From Hermodice carunculata (taxonomy: Eukaryota > Annelida > Polychaeta > Eunicida > Amphinomidae): DNA of 64,000 nt. The notes under the pieces are model-generated. The model did no database searches, was not told where the DNA came from, and worked only from the letters and a program-made list of their open reading frames with translations. The stretch's first letter is position 1, and every line of letters begins with the position of its first letter. Location of the stretch: the NCBI GenBank assembly GCA_964020975.1, contig OZ026619.1, positions 98,700,148-98,764,147 of the forward strand, in the 5' to 3' direction. This document shows, one piece after another, positions 22,301-34,100 of this stretch. Made by a program: the position numbers and the translations under genes.

Positions 22301-25130
22301 TAATAAACCAGCAAAACGGGGCTTCAAAATATTTGTACTTGCAGATGGAGAAACAGCCTATATGTCTAACTTTGAGGTTTATCTACGCAGAAAAGCTGAG
22401 CAGGGATTTACCAAAAGGATCGTTGAGCAACTGACAAAAGATATCGATGGCAGGAACCATATAATATATGTTGACAAATTTTATACGTCAGTGCCATTGG
22501 CACTTTCACTTTTGGAGAGAAATACTTATCTCTGTGGTTCCTTTCATATGGGTCGCAAACACTGGCCTTCTGATCTTAAGGTGAACAAGAAGATCCGAAA
22601 ACGCGACGATCCCGTTAGGAACTTAAACAGAGGTGAATATATGATGCGGCAATCCGTAGATAAGAAAATGGTTGCAACTGTCTGGAAAGATGGAGCCCTT
22701 GTGGCCAACCTAACTACCTGCTTTACTCCAATTGTGAACTCCGATTTACATACCGTAGAAAGAACAGTACGCACCGAGGATGGAGAATGGAAATCAAAAA
22801 ATCTCACATGCCCAGTTCCCATTATTGAATATAACAAGTTCATGGGAGGTGTCGATAGACATGATCATTTGAGATCCAGCTATTCTCTGCAAAGGTCCAA
22901 CAACAAATGGTGGCATTACTTTGCTTGGTTTGCCATCGACGTTGCCCTGGTGAATTCCTACATTATATACCACGAGAGACATCCCAAGACAAGTCACAAA
23001 AGATTTCAATTACAGGTATCAATTTTGTTTGATTGAAAAGTAGTTTGTGTGTGCACATACAAATCAAAGATGATTATGTTAAAGACATTAAGATTGCTTT
23101 TAAATTTCCAAGTGTACTGATGTGCTTTACAATTGACCCCCATCTTCATTCGAATAGATGCGTTTATAAAATCTATCAGGCAAGGTCATATATATCGAGT
23201 ACATCGTTATTTTCACTATTTACAATTGATATTAATTTGTATTTAAAATATGGTATTGCATTTTTGTGTGTCTATAAACAAACTGCCCGTCTATTGAGCG
23301 TGTATTTCATTCAATATTATGTTACGCAGGTTGCAATGCAGTTGATTTCTGGATTCAGCCAAAGACAGAAAGCACCAAGGCAACAGGATGCATCACTGCT
23401 TGATATGACATTTGCTGCCCAGCACGAATCCGTATACTTCTCAGGTGAAAGGGCCAAGGTGTGCCGATATTGCAGCATGAAGAAAATCAAGACTGCTATG
23501 GGACGAACTAGAGAAACTAAATTCGGATGTTTGCAGTGCAACGTTAATCTGCACAGGTGAGCAAGCAGACTCTTAATACAACAAAATCGGACTAAGGGGG
23601 TTTCATGCGTTCATTGTGATTTAAAATGCAACTTATCAAGTTGGCGTAAGGCGCTCTATAAACCATATAGGAAATGCAGATTAACCAACTTGGAGTCTGG
23701 CAATCCAGTGTATGATTCTGTGACGATATCTTTTTTTTCAGAGAGTGCTTCATCTCCTACCATGACTCCAGGGTTAAGGCCAGAGATGCTGCCAGTAAAT
23801 TCCGAGATGCCTCCACACAGGTGGAATCACAGGATCTTGAGAGGGTAGCACCGGCAAGTTCCACACTGTCATCGTCAACGGGTAAATATATAGTTTATAG
23901 TCAGCAGAATTGCCATAGCATTTTTTTTATTGAAAGATAATTGTGTGTTTGCGTGTGTGTCTGTTTCCTTGCATGTGTGTAAAATACAATTCTTTTATTT
24001 TTTTTATTTGCAGGTACAAAGCGCAAGTGTGCCAGAGGTCGTGGTCAAGTACCGGAAAAAGTGAAGAAAACATGTGAGCGTACCCCTTCAAGGATGAGCC
24101 AGACAAAGTGCTTGCCGTCAACATCAACAGGTACATATGATAAAATGCGCAGTGGAACAAATGTTCCGTTCACACACATGCATATATATATATATATATA
24201 AACCTTTGTCATGAACACAATACCTTATTATTTATATGTACCTTTGTAGACCCGAATGCCCACCATGACAGGATTCATGATGATGAGGAGGTACAAGACA
24301 ACATAAAAGGAAAACAGAAGAAGTCATGTAAGCGTACACTTTCAACACGGAGGCAAGCAAAGTCTTCATCTTCAACAGCATCAGGTAAATATGAGAAACC
24401 TTTCGGTGAATGCAAATTTCCTTGCATGATGTCTCTGTAGATCACAGCAAATAGCATTTGTCTGTATTGTTTGACGGTTACATTTTACAGGTTCAAAGCT
24501 GATAGGTGCCAGTACACGTAGATCGAAAGATGTGCAAAGGGCACGAGGAAGTACACTTTCTGGGAAGGGCGTTCAGCTAAGATGTAAGTCTGAATGACAA
24601 TAGTACTTTAATTATAACTTTATAAATCTGCATCTGATTGGTGAAAATAAAGAAATTGTTCTTTTCTCGATGATGTTTGCCCATGTCCCTCTTGAAAAGA
24701 GATTCTTGACAGGTATTAGTATAATATTTCTGATAGCAGTAATAACAATTCATTCCGGAGAAATACCTCTTTACACCTGGGCACACCAGTGGGCAGGGTG
24801 ACTCATGATGCGTCCATACATATGGGCGCATTCCTTTTATAGTAGAAAAGTGAATTGTTTTAACTTTTCAAATGAAAAAATGAGAACGTTTTTTATCTGT
24901 AATAAATGATTTTAAATGAAAGTATTATATCAGGCTTGTCATTTATTTTACACATGACTATTTTTGGCATAATATCAGCGTAGCATTTGAGCTTTGCAGT
25001 GAAAGCAATCAAGAGCTTTCTAGAAATAAGACATAACTCTATATATGTTTTCACAGCAAACGACAACACAAAGGCTTCTGCTCCCTTGAGACGCTCACCG
25101 CGCAAAAAGAAGCCAGCTCAAGGTGAATAG
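17844..25130 (+). CDS. OTU-like protease / piggyBac transposase fusion gene, nine exons, with in-frame TGA
   Basis: Exons: 17844-17881 (ATG), 18399-18559, 19408-23015, 23330-23556, 23742-23881, 24014-24130, 24250-24384, 24491-24583, 25057-25130 (TAG). Every intron is GT-AG and phases match (2,1,0,2,1,1,1,1). Order of parts: OTU-like domain (about residues 41-226, DGNC at 53-56, histidine 218); acidic linker with seven 54-residue repeats; a basic stretch (KKRKKR) likely to be a nuclear signal; piggyBac transposase; zinc domain; basic Ser/Thr-rich tail. An in-frame TGA at 22140-22142 follows residue 977, ahead of all three catalytic aspartates; the frame then stays open to 23015. The stop is in both copies, so it predates the duplication. 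Expected role: DNA transposition in the nucleus, with the OTU part perhaps removing ubiquitin-like tags. Present activity is doubtful unless the TGA is read through. Confidence 0.8.
18480..19889 (+). other. OTU-like cysteine-protease domain (two exons)
   Basis: The first part, ending at 18559, carries TTSDGNCLFNAVSLAISG, matching the OTU Cys-loop (D-G-N-C). The intron is phase 1 and exon 3 resumes at 19408 with ENLGRKLREETADEL, resembling the helix after the catalytic Cys in OTU enzymes. Later WSGIYQMLALANVIRRP (W148 onward) matches the W-G-x-x-x-L-x-A-L-A block, and QPNHFVPLVD supplies the histidine (H218) near the domain end. OTU proteases cleave ubiquitin chains; some members are inactive or of other specificity. 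Vertnin-type OTU-like domains are an alternative relation. The call rests on motif order, not on an alignment. Confidence 0.7.
19220..19300. repeat. (TA)n tract in intron 2 of the fusion gene
   Basis: About 80 bp of pure TA, some 110 bp before the exon-3 acceptor (TTTTCTGAAG at 19398-19407). Its twin in copy 1 would lie before the window. Confidence 0.95.
20150..21190 (+). repeat. Seven 162-bp coding repeats in the acidic linker
   Basis: Seven units of 54 residues are marked by SRDQ (seven times), SIPSKDEDQPAIGSQ and GFTSSDEIPLV. The middle units are over 85% identical; the first and last are degraded. The DGF-x3-DE-x-PL half-motif continues before and after the array (DNGFLAHDETPL and DDGFTTSDETPL). 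The region is acidic and has no predicted globular fold by eye. Unit length is a multiple of three, so copy number can change without frameshift. Confidence 0.9.
21787..23015 (+). other. piggyBac transposase domain (DDE_Tnp_1_7 type)
   Basis: LDYFFLIFPEHEIKQI opens the family's N-terminal block, followed by EIRAFLGIRMLMAI and SRNRFRVIQRYFHINNP, the conserved dimerisation/DNA-binding part. After the TGA come VAIDEAM (D at 22248-22250), IIYVDKFYTS (D at 22473-22475) and GGVDRHDHL (D at 22854-22856, second D nine bases later), corresponding to piggyBac D268, D346 and D447/D450. NNKWWHY matches the conserved tryptophan. All catalytic residues are intact; only the TGA in the loop between blocks breaks the frame. 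An intron removing the TGA would also remove the conserved RFRVIQRYFHINNP block, so splicing out is unlikely. Confidence 0.9.
23330..23881 (+). other. piggyBac C-terminal zinc domain split by an intron
   Basis: Exon 4 gives VCRYCSM and FGCLQCNVNLHR; exon 5 begins with the codon split AG/A and gives ECFISYHDSR. Joined by the phase-2 intron 23557-23741, the pattern is C-x2-C ... C-x2-C-x5-H-x2-C, the cross-brace zinc module that binds transposon ends in piggyBac proteins. The match across the junction supports the intron call. Confidence 0.85.
24014..24583 (+). other. Three symmetric phase-1 exons of the basic tail
   Basis: Exons 24014-24130 (117 bp), 24250-24384 (135 bp) and 24491-24583 (93 bp) are all multiples of three and flanked by phase-1 introns. 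Exons 6 and 7 share a KK-(T/S)-C-(E/K)-RT-x-S core, then a Ser/Thr-rich end (STST, SSTAS). They look like duplicated exons and could be skipped without frame change. Confidence 0.7.
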
Positions 25131-25812
25131 TCTTCACTGGGAAGTTCGAATCACTTGTGCCCCAACTTGGATATCGGCGATTGAAAAGAAACATCAGTGT
25201 ACCTTTTGTGAAGCATATCGTCATTGATATCTTGCTTTTTACACTTCAACTTTCCTAGTGGGTTATTCCTAGTTGATCGTTCTGAGTACGGAAGGCGAAA
25301 GTGTACTATTCGCTTCTACCCAACGTAATGTTCAAGAAGCTTTTGCAACATTAAACATATCTGATAAGAACAGTTGTATTTCAGACAAACTTGGTTCAAG
25401 TAATAGACTTTACTTTAGGTTAAGAATATCATTATTCGTATCTTATTTGTGTAGCTTACATGTAATTCATTTATACCTTTCGATACACAATGTTCAATGG
25501 TGATTTTCGAACACCAGAATTAAAACCTCCAGCTAATTTTAGACAAATTAATGTAAGATTTGTTTCAAGCAATATTGGTGTAATTTAGAATAAGAATATC
25601 ATCTTTTATATCTTATGTGTGTCTTACTTCATTTATACTTTTCAATACAAGGCATTTGAAACAATAAAATTTGAAATATTGCAATTAAATGTTTGACACA
25701 CTAATCTAGGCAATAAGTAGTGTACTTTTTATTTTGTTTTTGAAGATTGATAACCTGTAGGTGGGTACGCGTTTTTCAGGTGTGAAACTTAGATACTGTA
25801 CAAGTTTGTGCT

Positions 25813-25818
25813 AATAAA
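25813..25818 (+). terminator. Candidate polyadenylation signal, copy 2
   Basis: AATAAA about 680 bp after the TAG; another at 25663-25668. Choice is not decidable here. Confidence 0.3.
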
Positions 25819-25858
25819 GCCCATATACGTGATTATAAAGTATGAAATTTTCGTTTTC

Positions 25859-25933
25859 ATGTATGTATGTATGTATGTATGTATGTATGTATGTATGTAT
25901 GTATGTATGAATGTATGTATGTATGTATGTATG
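25859..25933. repeat. (ATGT)n microsatellite, copy 2
   Basis: Twin of 4621-4707, three units shorter, with the same single ATGA interruption. Confidence 0.95.
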
Positions 25934-26475
25934 CATAATGCTGTTTGGGTATGTAATTTGTTCATGGCAACATATTCTATGGTTAGCAAGGTTGGGACGT
26001 ATATATTAAATTTGCCTCCTTTCACAAGACACAAGTAGATCAACTACCATAATGGGAAGTACCCTCACCCATGTAGCTTAGGTTTTCACTCATGTATACT
26101 TTGGCCATAAAGGAACTTATATTTTTCTCATGAGCACAGGAACTGCTTATCAAAATTATATAAGTGCGAAAAAGGAAATAATTGCAAACTCTCAATCTGC
26201 TTAAATACTGGCAAATTACATCCGTCTATTCGTCCAGGTGCATGCTTGTACATATGTGCGAAAACGAATAATGTTCTGTGCATTGTGACCTATTTTTGGA
26301 CCCTATTTTTGCAAAAGACCTGCTTATGGGACTTGAATTTGTCTGTATGCAAAATTTCATGGATTACTGGAAGGTGGAGAAATGCATAGCAGTGTGTTTA
26401 AAATGGTCTATGTACATTTAGGATCCGTGCCAATACCACCCATAACGTAACGGGAAATAAGCATATATATTTATA

Positions 26476-26722
26476 ATACGGATTGGTACGTTACAGAAGC
26501 TCGAGTTGTAAATTCAGTACCGTTGCCATTACAGTCTGAAGCGTATTCAAATTAAACTAAATCAAGGGAAATCTCGTTATTGTGTTTGAAATACGCATTG
26601 GTACGTTCTCGCTGAGTGAATAAAGGATGTGTTCCGTGTATTTGCCATTGCTGCCTGAAGTGTTTCTAAAACTTCTGTGACGAAGACTTGGTTGATTGAC
26701 ACACGCATTAGTACGTTTTGGT
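26476..26722 (+). repeat. Subterminal direct repeats, copy 2
   Basis: ATACGGATTGGTACGTT, ATACGCATTGGTACGTT and ACACGCATTAGTACGTT begin at 26476, 26591 and 26701. GGGATTGGTACGTT occurs at about 17619, some 225 bp before the gene's start codon. Confidence 0.6.
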
Positions 26723-27221
26723 CATGTTATGATGTGGTGTTGTAGTATATGCCACCAAATCTGCCAATACGGTACATTGTGAAAATCCTACCAAAATGCA
26801 AAAAATTGGTAAAGTGCCAAAACGTTCTCAAACGTAACAAATCTCAAATTAAAATTAATTAGATTTCGTAATTAGGTCAAATGAAGCATGGTAATTTTAT
26901 AATCTGGGTCCGCAAAAGGCTTGTGTATACATTGCATGGCTCTAAATCTTCAAAACATTTGCCCTTTGACTATCAGTAAGAAAATAATTAGCACTGGATT
27001 TTGTAAATAGTGAAAAAATAGCTAATTAGCTAATTTAATGGCCTCATTATGTAATGAATGATACATACATCCATTATGTCATAATAAATTCTGAAAGTTT
27101 CAAAGATGATGTATACAAATTTAGAAAAGTTTAGAAAATTGCAGCAGAACTTGCACCTTTTTCGGCTTCAGACTTTTCAAAATTATTTAAAAAATACCGG
27201 CGTTTGGGAGGTAGTTCACTA

Positions 27222-27355
27222 AAAAAGATTCCGGCGTACAGAACTCCGTTTTTACTATACGCATGAACCTGTTTTGGGGGCATGTTTACAGAAAGGGTCG
27301 GCGTACAGAGCCCCATTTTTACTATACGTATCAACCTGATTCGGACGCGCTAAGG
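27222..27355 (-). repeat. Right terminal inverted repeat, copy 2
   Basis: Two tandem ~67-bp modules, with CGGCGTACAGA at about 27232 and 27299, and terminal GCGCTAAGG. A weaker CCGGCG/AGTTCACT stretch lies just inside, at about 27197. Confidence 0.8.
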
Positions 27356-27551
27356 AAGAAAACAGTAAAACAAGAAAACGAGAAAACGCTAACACGAAAA
27401 CACGAAAATGCGAGTGCGAAAACACGATATATTTTCTGTCGTGTTTTCGCATTTTCGCCTTCGTGTTTTATATTTTATTGTTTTCGCATTCGTGTTTTCT
27501 TGTTTTCGCTGTTCTGTTTTCTTATTTTCTTGTTTTCGCCTTCGCATTTTC
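27356..27551. repeat. GAAAAC/GTTTTC imperfect palindrome, copy 2
   Basis: Same structure as 6130-6325; no differences seen between the two. Confidence 0.65.
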
Positions 27552-27997
27552 ATGGAGAGAGAAAATATATTTTAGTTGGCACTTTTGTGCCACCATATAG
27601 GCATGATTAGTTCAAGATTTAGAAAGCATTAATGTATGTTTCAACAATACTCTATAGCATAAGCCTACTTACATGGTATGGTCAAATACAAACACAACAA
27701 ACAGAGAAAGACAACACGGGATTAATTAAACTCATAAAGAATATTTTATCCCAGTTGCACGCTGGTGTCGAACAATCTACATGTCGGAGAGCCGGCTACT
27801 AGGCTTCTTGGGTAGAACACATTTTCATGATATATAAAACTTATCTTCATCGTTTACAGTCTGATAGTTTTCGTCTACTTCCGATAATTTGGCAGATAAG
27901 TAAGTCTTGGAGTTACGGTTTTGCCACTGTTTGTCATTACATGGAATTCATCTTCAACAGATCTTGGTCTACAGAGTAAACAATTTCTCAGCCCAGT

Positions 27998-28087
<90 letters not shown>

Positions 28088-31000
28088 CAGACGCATTCAA
28101 TCTTTAATGTCTGTACATTGATTCTCAGTTTGGTAAATTTATTTTTAGTAGTTGTATTTCTGTAAGGTAAGGTTCAATTTTAAAGCTGTGTTATACATAC
28201 ATAAGTACGTACGTGCGCACTCACATATGCACACACACACACACACACACACACTTATATACATGCATCCATAGAGGTCAATTGTGCTTATGAAACAAAC
28301 AGAATTGTTCTATGGAGTGTCAAAACTAAGACCACAATCAAGACTTTATGGCCAGTAGTGAAGTGACCTGTGCTCAGTTTCTTTCTGACTTCCAATGTCA
28401 AAAAAAAGGAACATGACAGTGCTATAGTCTAGCTGAATCCCTACGTTGAAAGGAAAAAAAAGGAAAGTCAACTAAAGAAGTGGACATTTCCTTCAAAATG
28501 AACTTATATACCTATCAGTTGAGACCATTTGTAAGGAGTTCACCTGCATACTTAGGAAACCTCTGTCAGAACAGTGTCCTTGGCTTTAACTTTCGCACTG
28601 AATAGATGTAGGAGTGGCCATGCTCTAGTTTTTCGTACTCACACGTGAACATGAGCAGACACTTTATGTTTGGACGACTCAGCTGATTGACCTGGCAGGT
28701 CTGATTATCAAATAATCATCTCCTGATGATTGATGTGGTGGACTATTGTTGGTGTTGAATGTTGTATTTCATTTTGCCAATCACGAAGTGTCAAGGGGTA
28801 GATGAAGTACTGTCACTGAAATAAAAATTAGAAACACTGGCATACAAAACCGAGGATAGCGTTTGTATTGCCAGGTTTGCAAAGGTATGTCGTAACTGAC
28901 CAATTGCAGATGTAGTTCATCTTTCACTAAAAGGGCGAAACATTCATAAACCCAATGCAGTATTGCATTCATTGTCAGGGAACGTTGGAAATAGAAATGA
29001 TTCAATATTGCCTTGTGCATTATAACTGCAATTTGAATAAGATACAAACACACCACTTTTTTGCTTTCTCTACTTATGCATGAACAAATTTGATAATCTT
29101 AAAAAAAGGCATTGGTCTGGTCAAAGATGGACATATTTGAGAGACTTCTCTACGTTTTCTGAGGAGATGTAACCCTCAACCAAATGTGTTAAACTAAACT
29201 CTTCTAAAATGTTGAACCTATATTCTTTCTCTTTTAGGTCTGTAATTTGTGACAAATTCCCGGTCTTTTAGACCTGATGACATTTTAGTGCGTCTGAGAC
29301 ATTGATTGTAGCCAATGATTTCATCAGGTATGACAGCTGAGCCAACAAGTTGTTCATGCAGCAGTGTCTGTCTGTAGGTTTAAACCTGAATAAGTTATAA
29401 CTAACATTGCACTGTTTCAACAGCTTTCCTCGCCTAACCTGGGCGCCCTCGAGGTGCAAAGGAAAGCCATTAACCATTTGATATCTTATCTTGGTAAGTT
29501 TTTTTAAACTTTTCACTTAAAACCATTTCAGAGTGGACAATATTTGATAAAATAAAGTGTCTTCTTTATTGTCAGTTTTTACCAAAAAAATATATAGGGG
29601 ATTTGCTCAAAACCCATCTGTCTTTTATAATGTAAGCGGTAACAATCTGTATGCTATGCTCAATTGTAATAAGTGTGCCACCATGGACTGTGACATATCC
29701 TTCCCCCAATGGATCACTTTGATATGGTGCACTGCAGAGTTTAGGTCTAGATATGTAGCAATATGGACAAATTGGGGAACAGCCCAAGCGTCACACAGTC
29801 TGGTTACAACAGTATCTATCCCGTTTTCACCTGTGGCATAAGTACCTGAAGTAAAAGGCTTAAAACGTGTGTTAATTTCACGTTGAGCCATAATAAAATA
29901 TGACCGTACCCAATAGTGCAGAGGCTTTTGTGCTGGTCCTGTCGATTTGTGTAATAATACACAAGTCAGATGGCAGTCATATGATGACTCTCTGGATGAC
30001 AGCATTACTGAACTTTCAATTAGAGCTTGTTATGTGTCTACGTGTGAAGGCAGACAGGTCACCCAATTCATTGGGTATTCTGCTGAGACATTGTTTACTT
30101 GTGGAAGTGACCTAAATTAACAGACTTGGCAGTTCTAAATATGTGAGGACTCATTAGCGTTACATCCTATGGTCGGCAACAGGACACTTCATGAAGACTC
30201 TTATGACTAAATGCAAAGTGTGGCTGTGTGGAGACCATTCCATTAAGTGTGGAGGCATGCAGGTCTTTCCATAAAAGGTATATACAAAAAGCTGGGCACA
30301 GGTCAACTGGTAGAGGGGAGAGAGAGACCTGCAGGATGTCTTATTGATTAGTTCAAAGGAAGCAGTCATCCTCTCTGGAGTGACGTGTGGATCAACCACA
30401 GGAGGCTGCCCTTAGAAGTAGAACCTGACGTGTGCTTGAATTGTGCTATTGAGGCCTGTGTTGAGTGTCTGTGGACTGTGACCAGTATCTGTGGACTGTG
30501 GCCAGTACCTTAGGACAATATTCAGTATGAACTGTTAGCAGTGCCTTTGGGACATGGTCATGGCTTTAATAATCTATAAAACATGATACTGAGCACTTCG
30601 TTAATAATATCTTGTATTAACCATTGTTATTACATTGTGTTTTAGGTCAAATGAACAGTCTTTGTAATTTTTGGTTGAGTAAATTTCCAGGAGTATCTGG
30701 GATTTTCTTTGCTACAACTTCATAACAGAGGGTTGATTAGTGTGTTCCATTTTTTTCCGAGCTACATACGGGAAACTCAATCGTCGAGACAAAGACTGTG
30801 AAACTATTTCCTATGGGGCTATCTGAATTCGATCTCAATGTGTAGGCCTGTCTTTGCCTTCAACATAATAGATTTCTAGGGATTCTGGTTCAATGTAATT
30901 TTTGGCTATGGTAAATAGAGGCTACCATGCCCCCTATATTTCAAACACCAAACTATTAGCCCTGGTCAGGAACACAAGCATTGAATACCTCGCCAAGCCC

Positions 31001-32784
31001 TTCCCCCAAGTGTCCTCACTGCTAAATGCGGTACATGTAATGGGACTGGATACGCTTTCTGGGGGATGCCATCCATTATCCTTCATCTGGCAAAAAATGC
31101 AGGTAACAGGCCTAAAAATTTTACAAACCATATGATATTATTTTGAGGTTCTTACACCCAGCTGACTGGCTGTTATCCATCTCTACAGAAGTAGTATCTA
31201 TATATAAATGAAGTGAAAAGGTTTGCAAAACATTACCGCGGAGATTGGCTTGTATGACTTGTCTCAACATGGCACACTTGAAGTACTGTTTTTAATACTA
31301 ATAAAAAGTATAGTTGCAAAATGAAATAATCTCTCCTGAATGCACCATTTTGCCTAAAACCTGATCAAACAGCAGTAGGAAAGAACAGATGAGAACATCT
31401 ATCAGCAGCAAATCTGAGTCTATATTTAAATATCTTGATTTGCTGCAAATGTAAACGGGAACTACGATGCCGTATTTGATTGTTTTTACTTTTACATATC
31501 AGCATGAGCAATATCGATGTGAAACTGTTGGCCATGCAGCGAGGGTTGTGGTACATTCACTTGTAGGAAGACAAAGCTAGATTCAGTTGCTTAATCTACC
31601 AGATAGTTAAATTCCGAATATTGGAGTAAAGGTTCCCACACCAATTCTTCTGGTTTGAATGTTGGAATACACCCCACAGCTACAAAAGATTTTCCATTTC
31701 AAGAACACATCAAGAAAATAAAAATTATATATTTTCTCCAAGTAAAAAGCAAAGGCTGCAAAAGCAGTATTTTAAACTTGGGCAATTAAGAGCCAAAGAA
31801 GGTACGATTTTCATGCTTTTGTAGATGCTTTAAAATACAAAAATTTGTTGCACTGCTAAATTAAGACAAGGGCCAAAACTATTCCAGTAGATACAAGTAT
31901 TTTGGAAATAACTGACTCCATGAGCCAGGAGATATTTTAGTCGATGTTGCAATTCCAGTAAAAAAGGAATAACTTGGTCCTTGAAAAAATGCTAAGTCTT
32001 GGTATTCATGTCACAGGTATGTGCTACATCCGGATTATCTTATGTTTCCCTGGAAAAAAAGTTAGAGAAGAATGAATGTTAAGAATACAACTGACCCCGG
32101 GAAAAAAAAGACCAGAAGACTGGATTATCAAATCAGATCTGCTTACTGCTTAGACCTGAAGTGACTGGTGACTTTGAATGACACTTCAAATTGATAAAGA
32201 ATTTGGTATTTGAAAAGACGATGGAAAATATTATATTCAGACATTAGACTTTATGTCTCTACCCTTTCAATGCAAACAATACAGGCAAAGTACCTTATGT
32301 AAGTTGAAAGTTGTTGTCATGTGTTAAAGCAAAATATGTTGAAAAAAGGGTAAAAGACCGTGAATGAACGCAAAATTCAGTCGCTACAAAAAGGGTCTTC
32401 CAGAGATGATGAGACCTGAATATTTGACTGTAAGTCTCGATATAAAAACATGAACATAGTTAAATATTTAACTAGGACGTCTGAAGTGGGGCACTGTTGC
32501 TATGTTCGCCATCAGTGAACAATGAGAAATAACTAAGACGTCTCTTCATTTTTATTACCATGGACAGTCACATCACGAGAGTGAATCAATTTTGGGCAGA
32601 CGTGGCGTCAGAGGTCCAGAATACGTCTAGAAGTCAATTTTGCGACATTCAATTACATAATCTAATATCTGGAATCCTTTTTTGAGTGATGCTGCAGAAT
32701 CTTGCAACAACTGAAAGACTGCTGTGCGTTTCACGCAGATCGCTATCCATGTTTCGTAGTTCTGGCGACTCAAATATTAAGATC
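27552..32784. other. No gene recognised (copy 2 flank)
   Basis: Same content as 6331-11525. Short frames are conserved between copies only because the DNA is nearly identical, which is not evidence of coding. Confidence 0.6.
28000..28085. repeat. (GT)n microsatellite, copy 2
   Basis: 86 bp of GT, 34 bp longer than in copy 1. A (CA)n of about 22 bp follows at about 28230. Confidence 0.95.
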
Positions 32785-32969
32785 AGGCCTGCAGCTTCCA
32801 ATATCTAGAAGAGTTATACAGCCTCCAACACCTGAAAGAGTTCCAGAGCCTCTGACGACAACAATAGTTCTACACCCTCAACAGTTCTAAAGCCTGTAAT
32901 ATCTAAACAATTCCTACATCTTCCCATGGCTGGAACAGTTCCACAGCCTCCAATGTCTAAAACAGTTTA
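32785..32969. repeat. Degenerate ~28-bp tandem repeats, copy 2
   Basis: Twin of 11526-11710. Confidence 0.55.
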
Positions 32970-33854
32970 TTTATTGATCCATGTATCTAACTACCCTGTG
33001 AAGCCTTTTTCAGAGTAGAACTTGGTGCTTATAAGGAGCCAATCATACATCAAGAAAAGTATATAGATTAAGCAATACAAACGTAAAAATGATACACTGT
33101 TGACCCATCATTTTGCGGGGTCAAATTTGCAAAAAGGTCCACTACCGTATTTTGTTGCATTCAGGATGCCAAAATGGCTACCGGTCATTTGTTAAAGCCA
33201 TTCTGTGCTTTAGTTTAGTACTTCTCTGTGTGTGCGCCAAGCATGTGCATGAACATACCAGACTGTCTGCATGCATGGTTGTGGTATATTTCACTTTGTG
33301 CTCAGACTAAGATCCTGTGAACAAAAATATTCCAACTCAAGCCCCAAACACGGTCTTGAATGCTCTTTACATCAAAGATTGAATGATCACATGGGACAAA
33401 TTACGTGCTAATGGGCTCTTATATTGTGCGAAAATGAACATGGAACAATGTAATATAAAACTTATTTTGTTTTTACACTCTGGTACAACAGAATCATCTA
33501 CCCAATGGTCTTGAGGTCCAAAAGTTTCTTTTTTTAATAACTGGTGTATCATAACCAATACAGCAGTTGACGGAAGATAGCATTATATATTTCTCAGCAT
33601 GCATGTACGTTGTGTTAAATTACGTTTCAGGTAGCACCAACCTTTCAGATCATGGGTCAGTGGAAAACACTTTTGCAATACGTGTAGTTTGATCGATGAA
33701 CCTTACGTGGACAGGAGGAAGCCATGAAAATGGACGTTTGATTAACTGCCCAATATTGCATAATCAGTATAAAACCCAACAAAAGTGCTATAAATACATC
33801 AATTATATATAGAATAATGTTATTACTGGCTCATGCATCAGGTTAGAGTGAAAT

Positions 33855-34059
33855 GACATATGCACAGTCATATTCATTGTTATCTGTGCCACAAGTGGTG
33901 GAAATAAAAATAATTTTATTTATGCTCAGTGACAATTATTGCTATCTGTCGCCGGAGGCCAATATAAAATGATGTATACACAGTGAAATTTATCATTATC
34001 TCTTGCAGGAGGAATTCAGTGATGTAAGGACTGTAATGTTTATCGCCACTCATGGTTCG
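33855..34059. repeat. Degenerate repeats upstream of GPCR, copy 2
   Basis: Twin of 12596-12800, ending about 40 bp before the ATG at 34101; no differences seen between copies. Confidence 0.45.
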
Positions 34060-34100
34060 ATGTCATCATGAAAATTACGGATGGGTCCAAGACATAGGTG

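Larger units (their letters stand above)
16521..27355 (+). mobile_element. Complete OTU-piggyBac DNA transposon with modular inverted ends (10,835 bp)
   Basis: The element begins CCTTAGCGC (16521-16529) and ends GCGCTAAGG (27347-27355), an exact 9-bp inverted terminus. Inside this, 16559-16620 aligns inverted with about 27278-27340 at roughly three quarters identity. Its only recognisable gene is the nine-exon OTU-piggyBac fusion at 17844-25130. piggyBac elements normally sit in TTAA sites; here the left flank is GTAT and the right flank AAGA. The left flank is a duplication junction, so target-site duplication cannot be judged in this window. The termini are read from the sequence; assignment of the whole as one mobile unit is an inference from gene position and matching ends. 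Confidence 0.8.

Noticed and set aside
22176-23036. A separate 286-codon transposase gene starting at 22176
   Set aside because: It begins with GTG, lacks an ATG before the first catalytic aspartate, is in frame with the upstream exon, and its last six codons are intron read past a good donor at 23016.
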